DNA of 64,000 bases from Schlegelella_A sp035995885 (GTDB lineage Bacteria > Pseudomonadota > Gammaproteobacteria > Burkholderiales > Burkholderiaceae_C): the NCBI GenBank assembly GCA_035995885.1, contig DASYKC010000041.1, positions 47,557 to 111,556 on the forward strand, read 5' to 3'. Each line of letters opens with the position of its first letter. Position 1 is the first letter of the stretch. A program made the translations under genes and the position numbers. Below the pieces are notes generated by a model. The model was not told the DNA's origin. It did no database searches and saw nothing but the letters and a program-made list of their open reading frames with translations. Shown here piece by piece: positions 28,794 through 37,719 of this stretch.

Positions 28794-29882
28794 GTGAATC
28801 CCGCCGTCGGGGCGATCGTCGAGCGCGTTCGCGCTGCCCATGAACTCGGACGGCCGCTCTGCATCCGCGGCGGCGGCACGAAGGACTTCTACGGCGAAGC
28901 GCCGAGCGGCGACGTCCTCGACGTGCGCGGCCTCGTCGGCGCCGCCGACCACGAGCCGACCGAGCTCGTCGTCACCGCGCCGGCCGGCATGGCGCTCGTC
29001 GAGCTCGAGGCGCTGCTCGCCGAGAAGGGCCAGGCCCTGGCGTTCGAGCCGCCGCGCTTCGCGCCCGGATCGACCGTCGGCGGCATGGTCGCGGCCGGCC
29101 TCTCGGGGCCGGCGCGCGCCGCCGCCGGATCGGTGCGCGACCACCTGCTCGGCGTCACGCTCGTCAGCGGCAGCGGCGAGCTGATGCACTTCGGCGGCCG
29201 GGTCATCAAGAACGTCGCCGGCTACGACGTCTCGCGCCTGATCGCCGGCTCGCTCGGCATCCTCGGCGTCATCGTCGAGGTCTCGCTCAAGGTGCTGGCG
29301 CGCGCCGAGGCCGAGACGACGCTTCGCTTCGACTGCAAGCCGAAGGAAGGGCTCGCCCTGCTGCACGCCTGGGGCGCGAAGCCGCTGCCGCTCGACGCGA
29401 GCGCGTGGTGGAACGGCAGCCTGATCGTGCGCCTGCGCGGCTCCGGCGCGGCCGTCGACGAGGGCGCGCGGACGCTCGGCGGCGAAGCGATCGCGGCGAG
29501 CGCCGCGGCGCCGTTCTGGCAGAGCCTGCGCGACCACACCGATCCGTTCTTCGTCGCCGCCGACGACGCGATCGAGCACCAGGACGCGACCTTGTGGCGC
29601 CTGTCGCTGCCGCAGACCGCGCCGCTGCTCGGCCTCGCCGGCGACGAGCTGATCGAGTGGCATGGCGCCCAGCGCTGGCTCGCGACCGCGCTGCCGGCAG
29701 CGCAGGTGCGCGAGGCGGCGGCCGGGGTCGGCGGTCACGCGACCGCGTTTCGCACGCGCGACAAATCGATCGGCGCGTTCGCGCCGCTGACGCCGCCGCT
29801 GCGCGCGATCCACGAGCGGCTGAAGAAGTCGTTCGATCCCAAGGGCATCCTCAATCCGGGACGCCTCTACCCGGGCCTGTGA
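28794..29882 (+). CDS. glcE: glycolate oxidase FAD-binding subunit GlcE
   Basis: 362 residues beginning at GTG. It contains a single FAD-binding domain: IRGGGTKDFYG near residue 21, GSTVGGMVAAGLSGPARA, and GRVIKNVAGYDVSRLIAGSLGILGVIVE, the GlcE signature. It lacks the C-terminal catalytic half found in GlcD, as expected. The C-terminus KKSFDPKGILNPGRLYPGL is also typical. It forms the glycolate oxidase complex with GlcD and GlcF. Confidence 0.94.
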   Translation: MNPAVGAIVERVRAAHELGRPLCIRGGGTKDFYGEAPSGDVLDVRGLVGAADHEPTELVVTAPAGMALVELEALLAEKGQALAFEPPRFAPGSTVGGMVAAGLSGPARAAAGSVRDHLLGVTLVSGSGELMHFGGRVIKNVAGYDVSRLIAGSLGILGVIVEVSLKVLARAEAETTLRFDCKPKEGLALLHAWGAKPLPLDASAWWNGSLIVRLRGSGAAVDEGARTLGGEAIAASAAAPFWQSLRDHTDPFFVAADDAIEHQDATLWRLSLPQTAPLLGLAGDELIEWHGAQRWLATALPAAQVREAAAGVGGHATAFRTRDKSIGAFAPLTPPLRAIHERLKKSFDPKGILNPGRLYPGL

Positions 29883-29977
29883 CGACAATCGCGATCCGAT
29901 GAAGCCCCCTCGCTCTCTTCGTTCGCTGCCCGCCGAGGCGGCGCGTCAGGTCCTTCGCGCAGCCGGGCGGCCCTGAC

Positions 29978-31261
29978 ATGCAGACCGACATCGCTCCCGA
30001 ATTCGCCGGCACCGCCGACGGGACCGAGGCCGAGGCCATCCTGCGCAAGTGCGTGCACTGCGGCTTCTGCACCGCGACCTGCCCGACCTACCAGCTGCTC
30101 GGCGACGAGCTCGACGGCCCGCGGGGCCGCATCTACCTCATCAAGCAGGTGCTCGAAGGGCATGCGCCGACGCGGGCGACGCAGCTTCACCTCGACCGGT
30201 GCCTGACCTGCCGCAACTGCGAGACGACGTGTCCGTCAGGCGTCCAGTACGGCAACCTGGTCGAGATCGGCCGGCGCATCGTCGACGCGCGCGTGCCGCG
30301 CCCGGCCGGCGAGCGCGCGCTGCGCTGGACGCTGAAGGAGGGCCTGACCTCGCCCGCGTTCGCGCCGGCGATGAAGCTGGGCCAGACCCTCCGCGCCGCG
30401 CTGCCGCCGGCATTGAAGGCGAAGGTGCCGGCGCCGGCCGGCGCGAGCGCGCAGCGCTGGCCGACGCGCGAGCATCCGCGCAAGGTGCTGCTCCTGCTCG
30501 GCTGCGTCCAGCCGGCGATGATGCCCAACATCAACAGCGCGACCGCGCGCGTGCTCGACGCCGCCGGCATCCAGACCCTGGTCGCCGACGACGCCGGCTG
30601 CTGCGGCGCGATCCGCCTGCACCTGAGCGACCACGACGGCGCGCTCGACCACATGCGCAGGAACGTCGACGCCTGGTGGCCGATGGTGCAGAGCGGCGCG
30701 GTCGAGGCGATCGTCATGAACGCCTCGGGCTGCGGCGTGACGGTGAAGGAATACGGCCACTCGCTCGCCCACGACCCGCACTATGCGAAGAAGGCCGGCC
30801 GCATCGCCGACCTGACCCGCGACCTCTCGGAGATGCTGCCCGACCTGATCGAGTCGCTCCGGCCTCGCCTGGCCCTCCCCCGCTCGGCGGGGGAGCGGGG
30901 AGGGGGTGCGACCCCGTCACCCGCCGGGCGGGTGGAACGGATCGCCTTCCACCCGCCCTGCACGCTTCAGCATGGGCAGCGGCTGCACGGCGGCGTCGAA
31001 GCGATCCTGCGCGCGTTCGGCTTCGACGTCGGCGTTGCCAACAACGAGGCGCACCTGTGCTGCGGCTCAGCCGGCACCTACTCGGTCCTGCAGCCCGAGC
31101 TCGCCAACGCGCTGCGCGACCGCAAGCTCGCGAATCTCGACGCGCTGGCGCCGGCGACGATCGTCTCGGCCAACATCGGCTGCATCCAGCACCTGCAGAG
31201 CGGGACGACGACGCCGGTACGCCACTGGGTCGAGGTGCTCGACGACGCGCTCGCGCGCTGA
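29978..31261 (+). CDS. glcF: glycolate oxidase iron-sulfur subunit GlcF
   Basis: 427 residues. Two [4Fe-4S] ferredoxin motifs are present (CVHCGFCTATCP near residue 24 and CLTCRNCETTCP near 71). Two CCG-type cysteine-rich domains follow (DDAGCCGAIRLH, HLCCGSAGTYS). It transfers electrons from the flavin subunits to the respiratory chain. Between the two CCG domains, around residues 296-319, the chain has an in-frame insert (LALPRSAGERGGGATPSPAG) encoded by two GC-rich palindromes; homologues should lack it. The insert lies in a linker and need not break the protein. Confidence 0.92.
   Translation: MQTDIAPEFAGTADGTEAEAILRKCVHCGFCTATCPTYQLLGDELDGPRGRIYLIKQVLEGHAPTRATQLHLDRCLTCRNCETTCPSGVQYGNLVEIGRRIVDARVPRPAGERALRWTLKEGLTSPAFAPAMKLGQTLRAALPPALKAKVPAPAGASAQRWPTREHPRKVLLLLGCVQPAMMPNINSATARVLDAAGIQTLVADDAGCCGAIRLHLSDHDGALDHMRRNVDAWWPMVQSGAVEAIVMNASGCGVTVKEYGHSLAHDPHYAKKAGRIADLTRDLSEMLPDLIESLRPRLALPRSAGERGGGATPSPAGRVERIAFHPPCTLQHGQRLHGGVEAILRAFGFDVGVANNEAHLCCGSAGTYSVLQPELANALRDRKLANLDALAPATIVSANIGCIQHLQSGTTTPVRHWVEVLDDALAR
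30866..30936. repeat. palindromic element inserted in-frame in glcF
   Basis: Two inverted repeats lie side by side. The first is CCCTCCCCCGCTC (30873-30885) with GAGCGGGGAGGG (30893-30904), one unpaired C. The second is CACCCGCC (30918-30925) with GGCGGGTG (30927-30934), perfect. Together they look like the GC-rich intergenic palindromes of this lineage, yet they sit inside a coding frame without a stop. Confidence 0.65.
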
Positions 31262-31273
31262 CGACGCGACCCG

Positions 31274-32098
31274 ATGACGCCGCGCTACGAGGAGAACGAT
31301 CCCGAGCCGGCGCTGGCCGCCCACGTCCACTGCACCTGGCTCTTCGAAGGCGACGAGGACGGCGTCGAGCAGGCGGTCCCGCCCGACGGCCGCTGCGAGC
31401 TGATCGCGCACGGCGGCCGGCCCTACGACGAGCGCGACGGCCGCGGCGCCTGGCACGTGCAGCCGCCGCTTCTCTTCGCCGGCCAGCTGACGCGGCCGCT
31501 CGTGCTGCGCTCGCGCGGCGCGGTCGCCGTCCTCGGCGTTCGCTTCAAGCCGGCCGGTGCGTGGGCTTTCGTCGGCGCGCCGCTCGCCGCATGCAACGAC
31601 CTTCGCCTCGATCTCGCGGCGCTGCACGGCGCCGCCGCGGTCGCGACGCTTCGCGCCGAGCTCGGCGATGGCGCGGATTCGCGTTCGCGCGCTGCTGCGC
31701 TGAGCCGCTACGTCGCGGCGCAGATCGCCTTGCGCGAAGGTCGCCGCGACGCCGCGGTCGAAGCCTGCGTCGATCGCGTCATGGCGAGCGAGGGTCGCGT
31801 CTCGCTCGCCGAGCTCTGCGCCCTCGCCGGCCTCGGCGAGCGCCAGCTGCAGCGCCGCTTCGCCGAAGTCGTCGGCGTCTCGCCGCGAACCCTCGGCGTC
31901 GTCGTCCGCCTGCGCCGCGTCTTCGCGGCGCTGCGCGATGCGCCCTGGTCGACGTGGTCGGAGCGCGCCCAGGCGGCGGGCTTCTTCGATCACCCGCAGA
32001 TGGCGCGCGACTTCCGTCGCCTCCTCGGCGTCGCGCCGTCGCGATGGGCGGCGAGCGGCCGCGGCCTGGCGACGAGCCTGGGCGCGAGCGACGCCTGA
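31274..32098 (+). CDS. AraC-family transcription regulator
   Basis: 274 residues. The N-terminal half begins with YEENDPEPALAAHVHCTWLFEG and includes VPPDGRCELIAHGG, which is the pattern of the DUF6597-type sensor domain. The C-terminal half has the two helix-turn-helix segments of AraC proteins (VSLAELCALAGLGERQLQRRFAEVVGVSPR, and FFDHPQMARDFRRLLGVAPS). Start follows glcF by 12 bases, so it could be transcribed with glcDEF, but it could also control the next genes. Target unknown. Confidence 0.85.
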   Translation: MTPRYEENDPEPALAAHVHCTWLFEGDEDGVEQAVPPDGRCELIAHGGRPYDERDGRGAWHVQPPLLFAGQLTRPLVLRSRGAVAVLGVRFKPAGAWAFVGAPLAACNDLRLDLAALHGAAAVATLRAELGDGADSRSRAAALSRYVAAQIALREGRRDAAVEACVDRVMASEGRVSLAELCALAGLGERQLQRRFAEVVGVSPRTLGVVVRLRRVFAALRDAPWSTWSERAQAAGFFDHPQMARDFRRLLGVAPSRWAASGRGLATSLGASDA

Positions 32099-32167
32099 GG
32101 TGTCGCAAAGCTACAAGCAACGGCTCGCGGCGCTGACTATCCTCGCCCCGAATTGCCGGAGACCTTC

Positions 32168-32641
32168 ATGCGGATGCGCACCGTCGTCGTGATGTCGTTG
32201 ATCGGGGTGGCGAGCGTGGCGCGCGCCGCGCCGCCGCCCGACCTCTCGTGGCTCGCCGGCGACTGGCGCCGCTGCCAGGCCGGCGAGATCGTCGAGGAGC
32301 GCTGGCTCGGCCCGCGCGGCGAGATGCTGGTCGGCGCCAACCTGACGACGTCGAAGGGCAAGGCGAGCTTCGAGATCCTGCGCATCGCGCGCAGCGACGA
32401 CGCGTGGACTTACTGGGCGGCGCCGATGGGCCGAGCGCCGGTGCCGTTCCCGATGGTCGAGAGCAGCGCGCAGCGCGCCGTCTTCGCCAACCCCGAGCAC
32501 GTCTTCCCGGCGCGCATCGCCTACTGGCGCGAGGGCGACGAGCTGCTCGCGCGCATCGAAGGAACGATCCGGGACCGGCCCGCGTCGGTCGAGTGGCGCT
32601 TCGCCAAGGGCACGGCCGCCGACTGTGCGCAGTCGCCCTAG
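32168..32641 (+). CDS. secreted DUF6265 family protein
   Basis: 157 residues with a signal peptide (MRMRTVVVMSLIGVASVARA) and a beta-rich domain: LSWLAGDWRRC, then EERWLGPRGEMLVGA, ASFEILRI, AVFANPEHVFPARIAY. This is the pattern of DUF6265, a lipocalin-like small family of unknown function. A CGGAGA ribosome site lies 6 bases before the ATG; the TTG five codons earlier is rejected. Gene-free sequence of 216 bases follows. Confidence 0.8.
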   Translation: MRMRTVVVMSLIGVASVARAAPPPDLSWLAGDWRRCQAGEIVEERWLGPRGEMLVGANLTTSKGKASFEILRIARSDDAWTYWAAPMGRAPVPFPMVESSAQRAVFANPEHVFPARIAYWREGDELLARIEGTIRDRPASVEWRFAKGTAADCAQSP

Positions 32642-32689
32642 CGGGAGGTCGACCAACGCTGGCCGGCTGGCCGCGGCGGCGGCCGCGGC

Positions 32690-32747
32690 GACGGCGACGG
32701 CGACGGCGACGGCGTCGGCGAGGGCGGCGGCGACGGCGACGGCGGCG
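32690..32747. repeat. low-complexity GACGGC repeat
   Basis: Irregular hexamer array built on GACGGC, with interspersed GTCGGC, GAGGGC and GGCGGC units, followed by AAAAAA. It lies between the DUF6265 gene and the MFS gene. It could expand or contract by slippage. No coding function is supported. Confidence 0.75.
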
Positions 32748-32857
32748 AAAAAACCCGGGGGCGGCCACCGACCCGCCACCGGAGCATGTCGAATTCGCGA
32801 CCCGCCGCACGACTAGCATCGGCGACTTTGCCGTCCTGCGCCTACCCGGGCTCCGAC

Positions 32858-34318
32858 ATGACCGACTCGATCCCCCTTTCGCGCCGCTGGCTCGCCCTCG
32901 GCATCGTCTGCCTCGGCGTGCTGATGGTCGTCCTCGACATGACCATCGTCAACGTCGCGCTGCCGTCGATCCGCAGCGACCTCGGCTTCAGCGAGACGAC
33001 GCTGGTCTGGGTCGTCAACGCCTACCTGCTCACCTGCGGCGGCTTCCTCCTCCTCGGCGGCCGGCTCGGCGACCTCTACGGCCATCGCCGCGTCTTCATC
33101 GTCGGCATCGTCCTCTTCAGCGGCGCCTCGCTCGCCTGCGGCCTGGCGACGGCGCAGGTGCCGCTCGTCATCGCCCGCGCGGTGCAGGGCATCGGCGGCG
33201 CGATCGTCGACGCGGTCGCGCTCGCCCTCCTCATGCACCTCTTCACCGAGCCCGGCGAGCGCGCCAAGGCGATGGGCGTGTACGGCTTCGTCTGCGCCGG
33301 CGGCGGCTCGATCGGCGTGCTGCTCGGCGGCGTCCTCACCGACGTCTACGACTGGCACTGGGTCTTCCTCGTCAACCTGCCGATCGGCGCCGCCGTCGTC
33401 GCGCTGAGCATCGCCCTGTTGCCCCCAGCGGGCGCCGCGCCGGCGCGGCCGCGCCTCGACGTCGGCGGCGCGGTGACGGTGACCGCGGCGCTGATGCTCG
33501 CCGTCTACGCGATCGTCGGCGCCAACGGCGCCGGCTGGACCTCGCCGCGAACGCTCGGCCTGCTCGCCGCGGCGGCCGTGCTGTTCGCGACCTTTCTCGC
33601 CATCGAGGCGCGCGTCGAGCAGCCGCTGATGCCGCTGCGCCTGTTCCGCTCGACGACGCTCAACGCCGCGAACGCGATCGGCATCCTCTGGTCGGCGGCG
33701 ATGTTCGCGTGGTTCTTCCTCTCCGCGCTCTACCTGCAGCGCGTCCTCGGCTGCACGGCGATGCAGGTCGGCCTCGCCTTCCTGCCGTCGAACATCATCA
33801 TGGCGGCGTGCTCGCTCGGCCTGTCGGCGCGCATCGTCACGCGCTTCGGCCTGCGCCGGCCGCTCGTCTTCGGCCTCGTCTGCGCCGCCGCCGGCCTCGC
33901 CCTGTTCGCGCGCGCGCCGGTCGACGGCAGCGTCGCCGTCGACGTCCTGCCCGGCATGCTGCTGCTCGGCCTCGGCGCCGGCATCGCCTTCAACCCGCTC
34001 CTGCTCGCGGCGATGAGCGACGTCGACGAGAGCGAGTCCGGCCTCGCCTCGGGCATCGTCAACACCTCGTTCATGATGGGCGGCGCGCTCGGCCTCGCCG
34101 TGCTCGCGAGCCTGGCCGCGCTGTACACCGAGATCGCGAGCGCGCGCGGCGCCGCCGAGATCGCCGCGCTCAACGCCGGCTACCGCCTCGCCTTCGGCGT
34201 CGGCGCCGTCTGCGCGCTCGTCGCCGCCGGCATCGGCGCGCTGCTGCTGCCGATGCACGCGGCAGCGCCGTCGGCGCCGGCCGAAGCGGGCGGCGATCGC
34301 GCCGATCAGGCGGCGTGA
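32858..34318 (+). CDS. MFS transporter, DHA2 (EmrB/QacA) family
   Basis: Inner-membrane drug:proton antiporter-like protein of 486 residues with about 14 hydrophobic helices. The family D1 motif LDMTIVNVALPSI is in helix 1 and the first loop carries GGRLGDLYGHRR. The motif-C region reads CAGGGSIGVLLGGVLTD. The ATG at 32858 fits the N-terminus MTDSIPLSRRWLALG. No membrane-fusion or outer-membrane partner is next to it. It ends convergently with the methyltransferase gene, overlapping it by 13 bases. Substrate unknown. Confidence 0.9.
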   Translation: MTDSIPLSRRWLALGIVCLGVLMVVLDMTIVNVALPSIRSDLGFSETTLVWVVNAYLLTCGGFLLLGGRLGDLYGHRRVFIVGIVLFSGASLACGLATAQVPLVIARAVQGIGGAIVDAVALALLMHLFTEPGERAKAMGVYGFVCAGGGSIGVLLGGVLTDVYDWHWVFLVNLPIGAAVVALSIALLPPAGAAPARPRLDVGGAVTVTAALMLAVYAIVGANGAGWTSPRTLGLLAAAAVLFATFLAIEARVEQPLMPLRLFRSTTLNAANAIGILWSAAMFAWFFLSALYLQRVLGCTAMQVGLAFLPSNIIMAACSLGLSARIVTRFGLRRPLVFGLVCAAAGLALFARAPVDGSVAVDVLPGMLLLGLGAGIAFNPLLLAAMSDVDESESGLASGIVNTSFMMGGALGLAVLASLAALYTEIASARGAAEIAALNAGYRLAFGVGAVCALVAAGIGALLLPMHAAAPSAPAEAGGDRADQAA

Positions 34319-35139
34319 TCGGCGCGCGCCGCGACGACGACGACGAACTCGCCCGGAACGCGATAGCCGCCGCGCGGCGTTCGCCAGGACGCGAGCGTGT
34401 CGAGGTAGCGGGCGCGAACGCGCGCGCGCGTGGCGACGTCGAAGCGCGACCAGGCGAGCGCGACCGGGCCGCCGACCAGGGCCGCATCGCAGGCGGCCTC
34501 GGCGTCGTCGTAGACCAGGGTCGCTTCGATGCGCTCCTGCTCGACCGCCGCGAAGCCGGCGTCGCGGCAAAGTCGCGCCAGCGCGTCGGCCGGACCGAGG
34601 CGAAAGAAGAGCGGGCAGACCTCGCTCGTCACTTCGGCGTCGACGATCGGGAACACGGACGCCCAGCCGCAGCGGCTGCGCTCGCCCCAGACGAGGAGGC
34701 CGACGCGGCCGCCCGGACGGACGACGCGGTGCAGCTCGCGCACCGCCTCGGCCGGATCGGGCAGGTACATGAGGCCGAGCGCGCAGAGGGCGACGTCGAC
34801 GCTCGCGTCGGCGAGCACGAGCGCCTCGGCGTCCATGCGAACGAAGCTCGCGTGGGCGATGCCGCGTTCGCCGGCGCGGCGCTGCGCCGCCTCGACCATC
34901 GCGTCCGAGAGGTCGACGCCGACGACGCTGCCGGCGGCGCCGACGGCAGCCGCCGCGGCGAGCGCGACGAGCCCGGTGCCGCAGGCGACGTCGACGACGC
35001 GCTCGCCCGGCCGCGGCGCGACGCGCGCGAGCAGCGCCGCCTGCGCCGCGCCGAGCTGGGCCTGCCAGAGGCGCTCGTAGTCGGCCGCGGCGAGGTCCCA
35101 GCCGTATCGCTGCACGCGCCGCTGCAGCCGCTCGTCCAC
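34306..35139 (-). CDS. class I SAM-dependent methyltransferase
   Basis: 277 residues; a methyltransferase_11 type fold. Motif I is VVDVACGTGLVALAAA (about residue 48), motif II acidic strand VVGVDLSDAMVEAA, then VDVALCALGLMYLPDP and VRPGGRVGLLVWGE. The GTG at 35139 is one base after the stop of the upstream methyltransferase, so it is translationally coupled. Substrate not predictable. Confidence 0.85.
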   Translation of the reverse strand: MDERLQRRVQRYGWDLAAADYERLWQAQLGAAQAALLARVAPRPGERVVDVACGTGLVALAAAAAVGAAGSVVGVDLSDAMVEAAQRRAGERGIAHASFVRMDAEALVLADASVDVALCALGLMYLPDPAEAVRELHRVVRPGGRVGLLVWGERSRCGWASVFPIVDAEVTSEVCPLFFRLGPADALARLCRDAGFAAVEQERIEATLVYDDAEAACDAALVGGPVALAWSRFDVATRARVRARYLDTLASWRTPRGGYRVPGEFVVVVAARADHAA

Positions 35140-35140
35140 G

Positions 35141-35953
35141 TCAGCGACGGGTGGCGACAATCTCGAGGTACTCGCTGGCAACGACGAGCGACGTCGGCCC
35201 GGCGCGGTTGAGGCCGTCGAGCAGGCCGGTCAGGTCGCGCTCGAGCGCCGCGCCCTGCTCCGCCGACAAGGCCGCGAACGCCTTGTGCACGGGACCGTAC
35301 CAGGTGCGGAAGACGTCGATGAAATGCGCCGCCGAGCGATAGCGGAAGTTGAAGGTTCGCTTCGCGATCGCCAGGCCGGCGCCGGCGCCGAACAGCTCGC
35401 GCAAGTGCGCCTCCGACCCCCACAGCGCCGGCGACTGCACGCCGGGCGGCGGCGGCACGTGCTTGGCGAGGGTCTTGAAGAGCTGGCCGATGAAGCCCTC
35501 GGGCGTCCAGTTGGCCAGGCCGATGCGGCCGCCGCGCCGGCAGACGCGCATCAGTTCGGCCGCCGACCTGGCATGGTCGGGCGCGAACATCACGCCGAAG
35601 GTCGAGACGACGGCGTCGAAGCTCGCGTCGTCGAACGGCAGCGCCTCGGCGTCGGCCTCCTGGAATTTCACGGTCAGCCGCTCGGCGGCGGCGCGCTCGG
35701 CGCCGCGCTCGAGCAGGGCGCCGACGTAGTCGGTCGACGTCACGCGGCAGCCGCGCCGAGCGGCCGCGAGCGTCGCGTTGCCGTTGCCGGCGGCAACGTC
35801 GAGAACGCGCTCGTCGGTGCGCAGGTCGCAGGCCTCGGCGAGCGACTCGCCGACGATCTGCAAGGTCGTGCCGACGACGGCGTAGTCGCCGCTCGCCCAG
35901 GCGCTCCGCTGGCGGCCCTTGAGCGCGATGAGGTCGGTGGTGGCGGCATTCAT
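35141..35953 (-). CDS. class I SAM-dependent methyltransferase
   Basis: 270 residues with motif I VLDVAAGNGNATLAAARRG near 50, TSTDYVGALLERG, ALPFDDASFDAVVSTFGVMFAPD and RRGGRIGLANWTPEG. The sequence resembles the UbiE/methyltransferase_25-like group often next to AraC regulators. A CGGAG sequence lies upstream of the ATG. The next gene on the same strand is a second methyltransferase starting one base after its stop. The two share only the general fold, so they are not a recent duplication. Confidence 0.86.
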   Translation of the reverse strand: MNAATTDLIALKGRQRSAWASGDYAVVGTTLQIVGESLAEACDLRTDERVLDVAAGNGNATLAAARRGCRVTSTDYVGALLERGAERAAAERLTVKFQEADAEALPFDDASFDAVVSTFGVMFAPDHARSAAELMRVCRRGGRIGLANWTPEGFIGQLFKTLAKHVPPPPGVQSPALWGSEAHLRELFGAGAGLAIAKRTFNFRYRSAAHFIDVFRTWYGPVHKAFAALSAEQGAALERDLTGLLDGLNRAGPTSLVVASEYLEIVATRR

Positions 35954-36186
35954 GGCGTCTCGCTCCGGCAGAGATGATGGGGAAAGCCGATTGCAGCGCC
36001 TGCGGCCGCGCCCGTCCTGCCTCGCCGTCGCCCTTGCCTGCCCGATCGTCCGCGCGCCGGCCGGGAACGGCTCGCCCGTGCCGCGCCGTCCTGAAATGCT
36101 GCCCCATCGTCCGCCGTGGCCGCGCTCGCTTGGCGCGCATCGCCCGCGCCGTCAAAATGGCCGACAGGCAAAGCGAGAAACGAGCG

Positions 36187-36720
36187 ATGACGATGCAGCA
36201 CGTGGCGGCGGCGATGGAGCGGGTGGCGTCGGCGCTGCAGCGCCGGCCCGCGATGGGGCTCCACGACGACGCGCCGGCAACCGCCTCCTGGCAGGGCGCG
36301 ACGCGCGTCGTCGTCGGTCACGGCAACGGCACCGAGGTGCCGACCGACATGCCGACCGAGCTCGGCGGCACCGGCGACCTGATCACGCCGGGCTGGCTCT
36401 TCCGCGCCGGCCTCGCCTCGTGCGCGGCGACGTCGATTGCGCTCATGGCAGCGGCGCAAGGCATCGAGCTCCGCACGCTCGAGGTCAAGGTGCGCAGCCG
36501 CTCCGACACGCGCGGCCTGCTCGGCCTCGTCGACGAGAGCGGCGCGAGCGTCCCGGCCGGCCCGAGCGACATGCAGATGTCGGTGCGGATCGGCGCTGCC
36601 GGCGTCGCGCCCGAGCGGCTGCGCTCGCTCGTCGAGGCCGGCTGCCGCTGCTCGCCGGTGCCGAACGCCGTCCGCCAGGCGACGCCGTTGGCGCTGCACG
36701 TCGACGTCGAAGCGCACTGA
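36187..36720 (+). CDS. OsmC-family protein
   Basis: 177 residues. The family helix with the first redox cysteine is in LFRAGLASCAATSIALMA and the second is in the AGCRCSPVPNAV stretch. N-terminal region ATASWQGATRVVVGHGNGTEVPTD is as in OsmC-like proteins. OsmC/Ohr proteins reduce organic hydroperoxides, though many are of unknown substrate. An ATG at 36157 would add ten residues; the one at 36187 is chosen. It is followed after 9 bases by an AraC regulator on the same strand, likely its partner. Confidence 0.85.
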   Translation: MTMQHVAAAMERVASALQRRPAMGLHDDAPATASWQGATRVVVGHGNGTEVPTDMPTELGGTGDLITPGWLFRAGLASCAATSIALMAAAQGIELRTLEVKVRSRSDTRGLLGLVDESGASVPAGPSDMQMSVRIGAAGVAPERLRSLVEAGCRCSPVPNAVRQATPLALHVDVEAH

Positions 36721-36729
36721 CCGGCCCCG

Positions 36730-37719
36730 ATGGACGCGCTCTCCGAGACCCTTCGCGTCGTCCGCCTGGTCGGCGCGATCTTCATCCAGGCGCGCTTCAC
36801 CGCGCCGTGGTGCTACCAGTCGCCGCGCGCCGACACGGCAGCAGCGCTGCTCGAGCCGAGCGCGGAGAAGGTCGTCATCTTCCATCTCGTCACCGAAGGC
36901 GAGTGCTACGTCGAGCTCGGCGACGACGCGCCGGTGCGGCTGATCGCCGGCGACGCCGTCATCTTTCCGCAGGGCGATGCCCACCTGATGTCGTCGCAGC
37001 CGGGGCTGCCGCCGGCGAGCGGTGGCGGCCGTCTCGACCAGGTGCTCGCGCGCCGGCCGCGCCAGATCGCCTACGGCGGCGGCGGCGCGACGACGCGCTT
37101 GGTCTGCGGCTACCTCGCCTGCGACGCGCGCCTCGCCAAGATGCTGCTCGCCGGCCTGCCGCGGCTCGTCCGCGTCAACGTGCGCGGCTCGAACGCCGGC
37201 GTCTGGCTCGAGGCGTCGGTTCGCTACGCGCTCGCCGAGGCCCGCTCGCCGCGGCCGGGCGGCGCCGGCGTCCTCGCCAAGCTCGCCGAAGTCCTCTTCA
37301 TCGAGGTGCTGCGGTTGTACATGAACGAGCACGGCGAGGGCCGCACGGGCTGGCTCGCCGGCGTCGGCGATCGCATCGTCGGCGCCGCGCTCAACGCGCT
37401 GCATCGCCGCCCGGCGCACGCCTGGACGCTCGAGGAGCTGGCGAGCGAAGCGGCGACGTCGCGATCGGTCCTCGCCGAGCGCTTCCAGCACCTCGTCGGC
37501 AGCTCGCCGATGCAGTACCTGACGCAGTGGCGCATGCTGCTCGCGGCCAACCTGCTCTCGGGCAGCAACGCGCCGCTGGCGCGGATCGCCGAGGACGTCG
37601 GCTACCAGACCGACACCGCCTTCAGCCGCGCATTCCGGCGCGAGTACGGCACGCCGCCGGCGGCGTGGCGGCGCCGCCAGACGGCGCGCCAGCCGCCGCC
37701 CGGCATTCGCGTCTCGTGA
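36730..37719 (+). CDS. AraC-family regulator with N-terminal cupin
   Basis: 329 residues. The cupin_6 domain (about 15-200) has FHLVTEGECYVEL, LIAGDAVIFPQGDAH and RLVCGYLACD. The HTH domain (about 225-310) has TLEELASEAATSRSVLAERFQHLVGSSPMQYLTQWRM and ARIAEDVGYQTDTAFSRAFRREYGTPPAAWR. Close homologues regulate nearby dehydrogenases or OsmC genes. The upstream OsmC gene ends 9 bases before it. Its stop abuts the stop of the convergent dehydrogenase with no spacer. Confidence 0.9.
   Translation: MDALSETLRVVRLVGAIFIQARFTAPWCYQSPRADTAAALLEPSAEKVVIFHLVTEGECYVELGDDAPVRLIAGDAVIFPQGDAHLMSSQPGLPPASGGGRLDQVLARRPRQIAYGGGGATTRLVCGYLACDARLAKMLLAGLPRLVRVNVRGSNAGVWLEASVRYALAEARSPRPGGAGVLAKLAEVLFIEVLRLYMNEHGEGRTGWLAGVGDRIVGAALNALHRRPAHAWTLEELASEAATSRSVLAERFQHLVGSSPMQYLTQWRMLLAANLLSGSNAPLARIAEDVGYQTDTAFSRAFRREYGTPPAAWRRRQTARQPPPGIRVS

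Noticed and set aside
32625..32816. Frame of 63 codons across the GACGGC array
   Set aside because: Its Ala/Thr runs are only the translation of the repeat; no start context.
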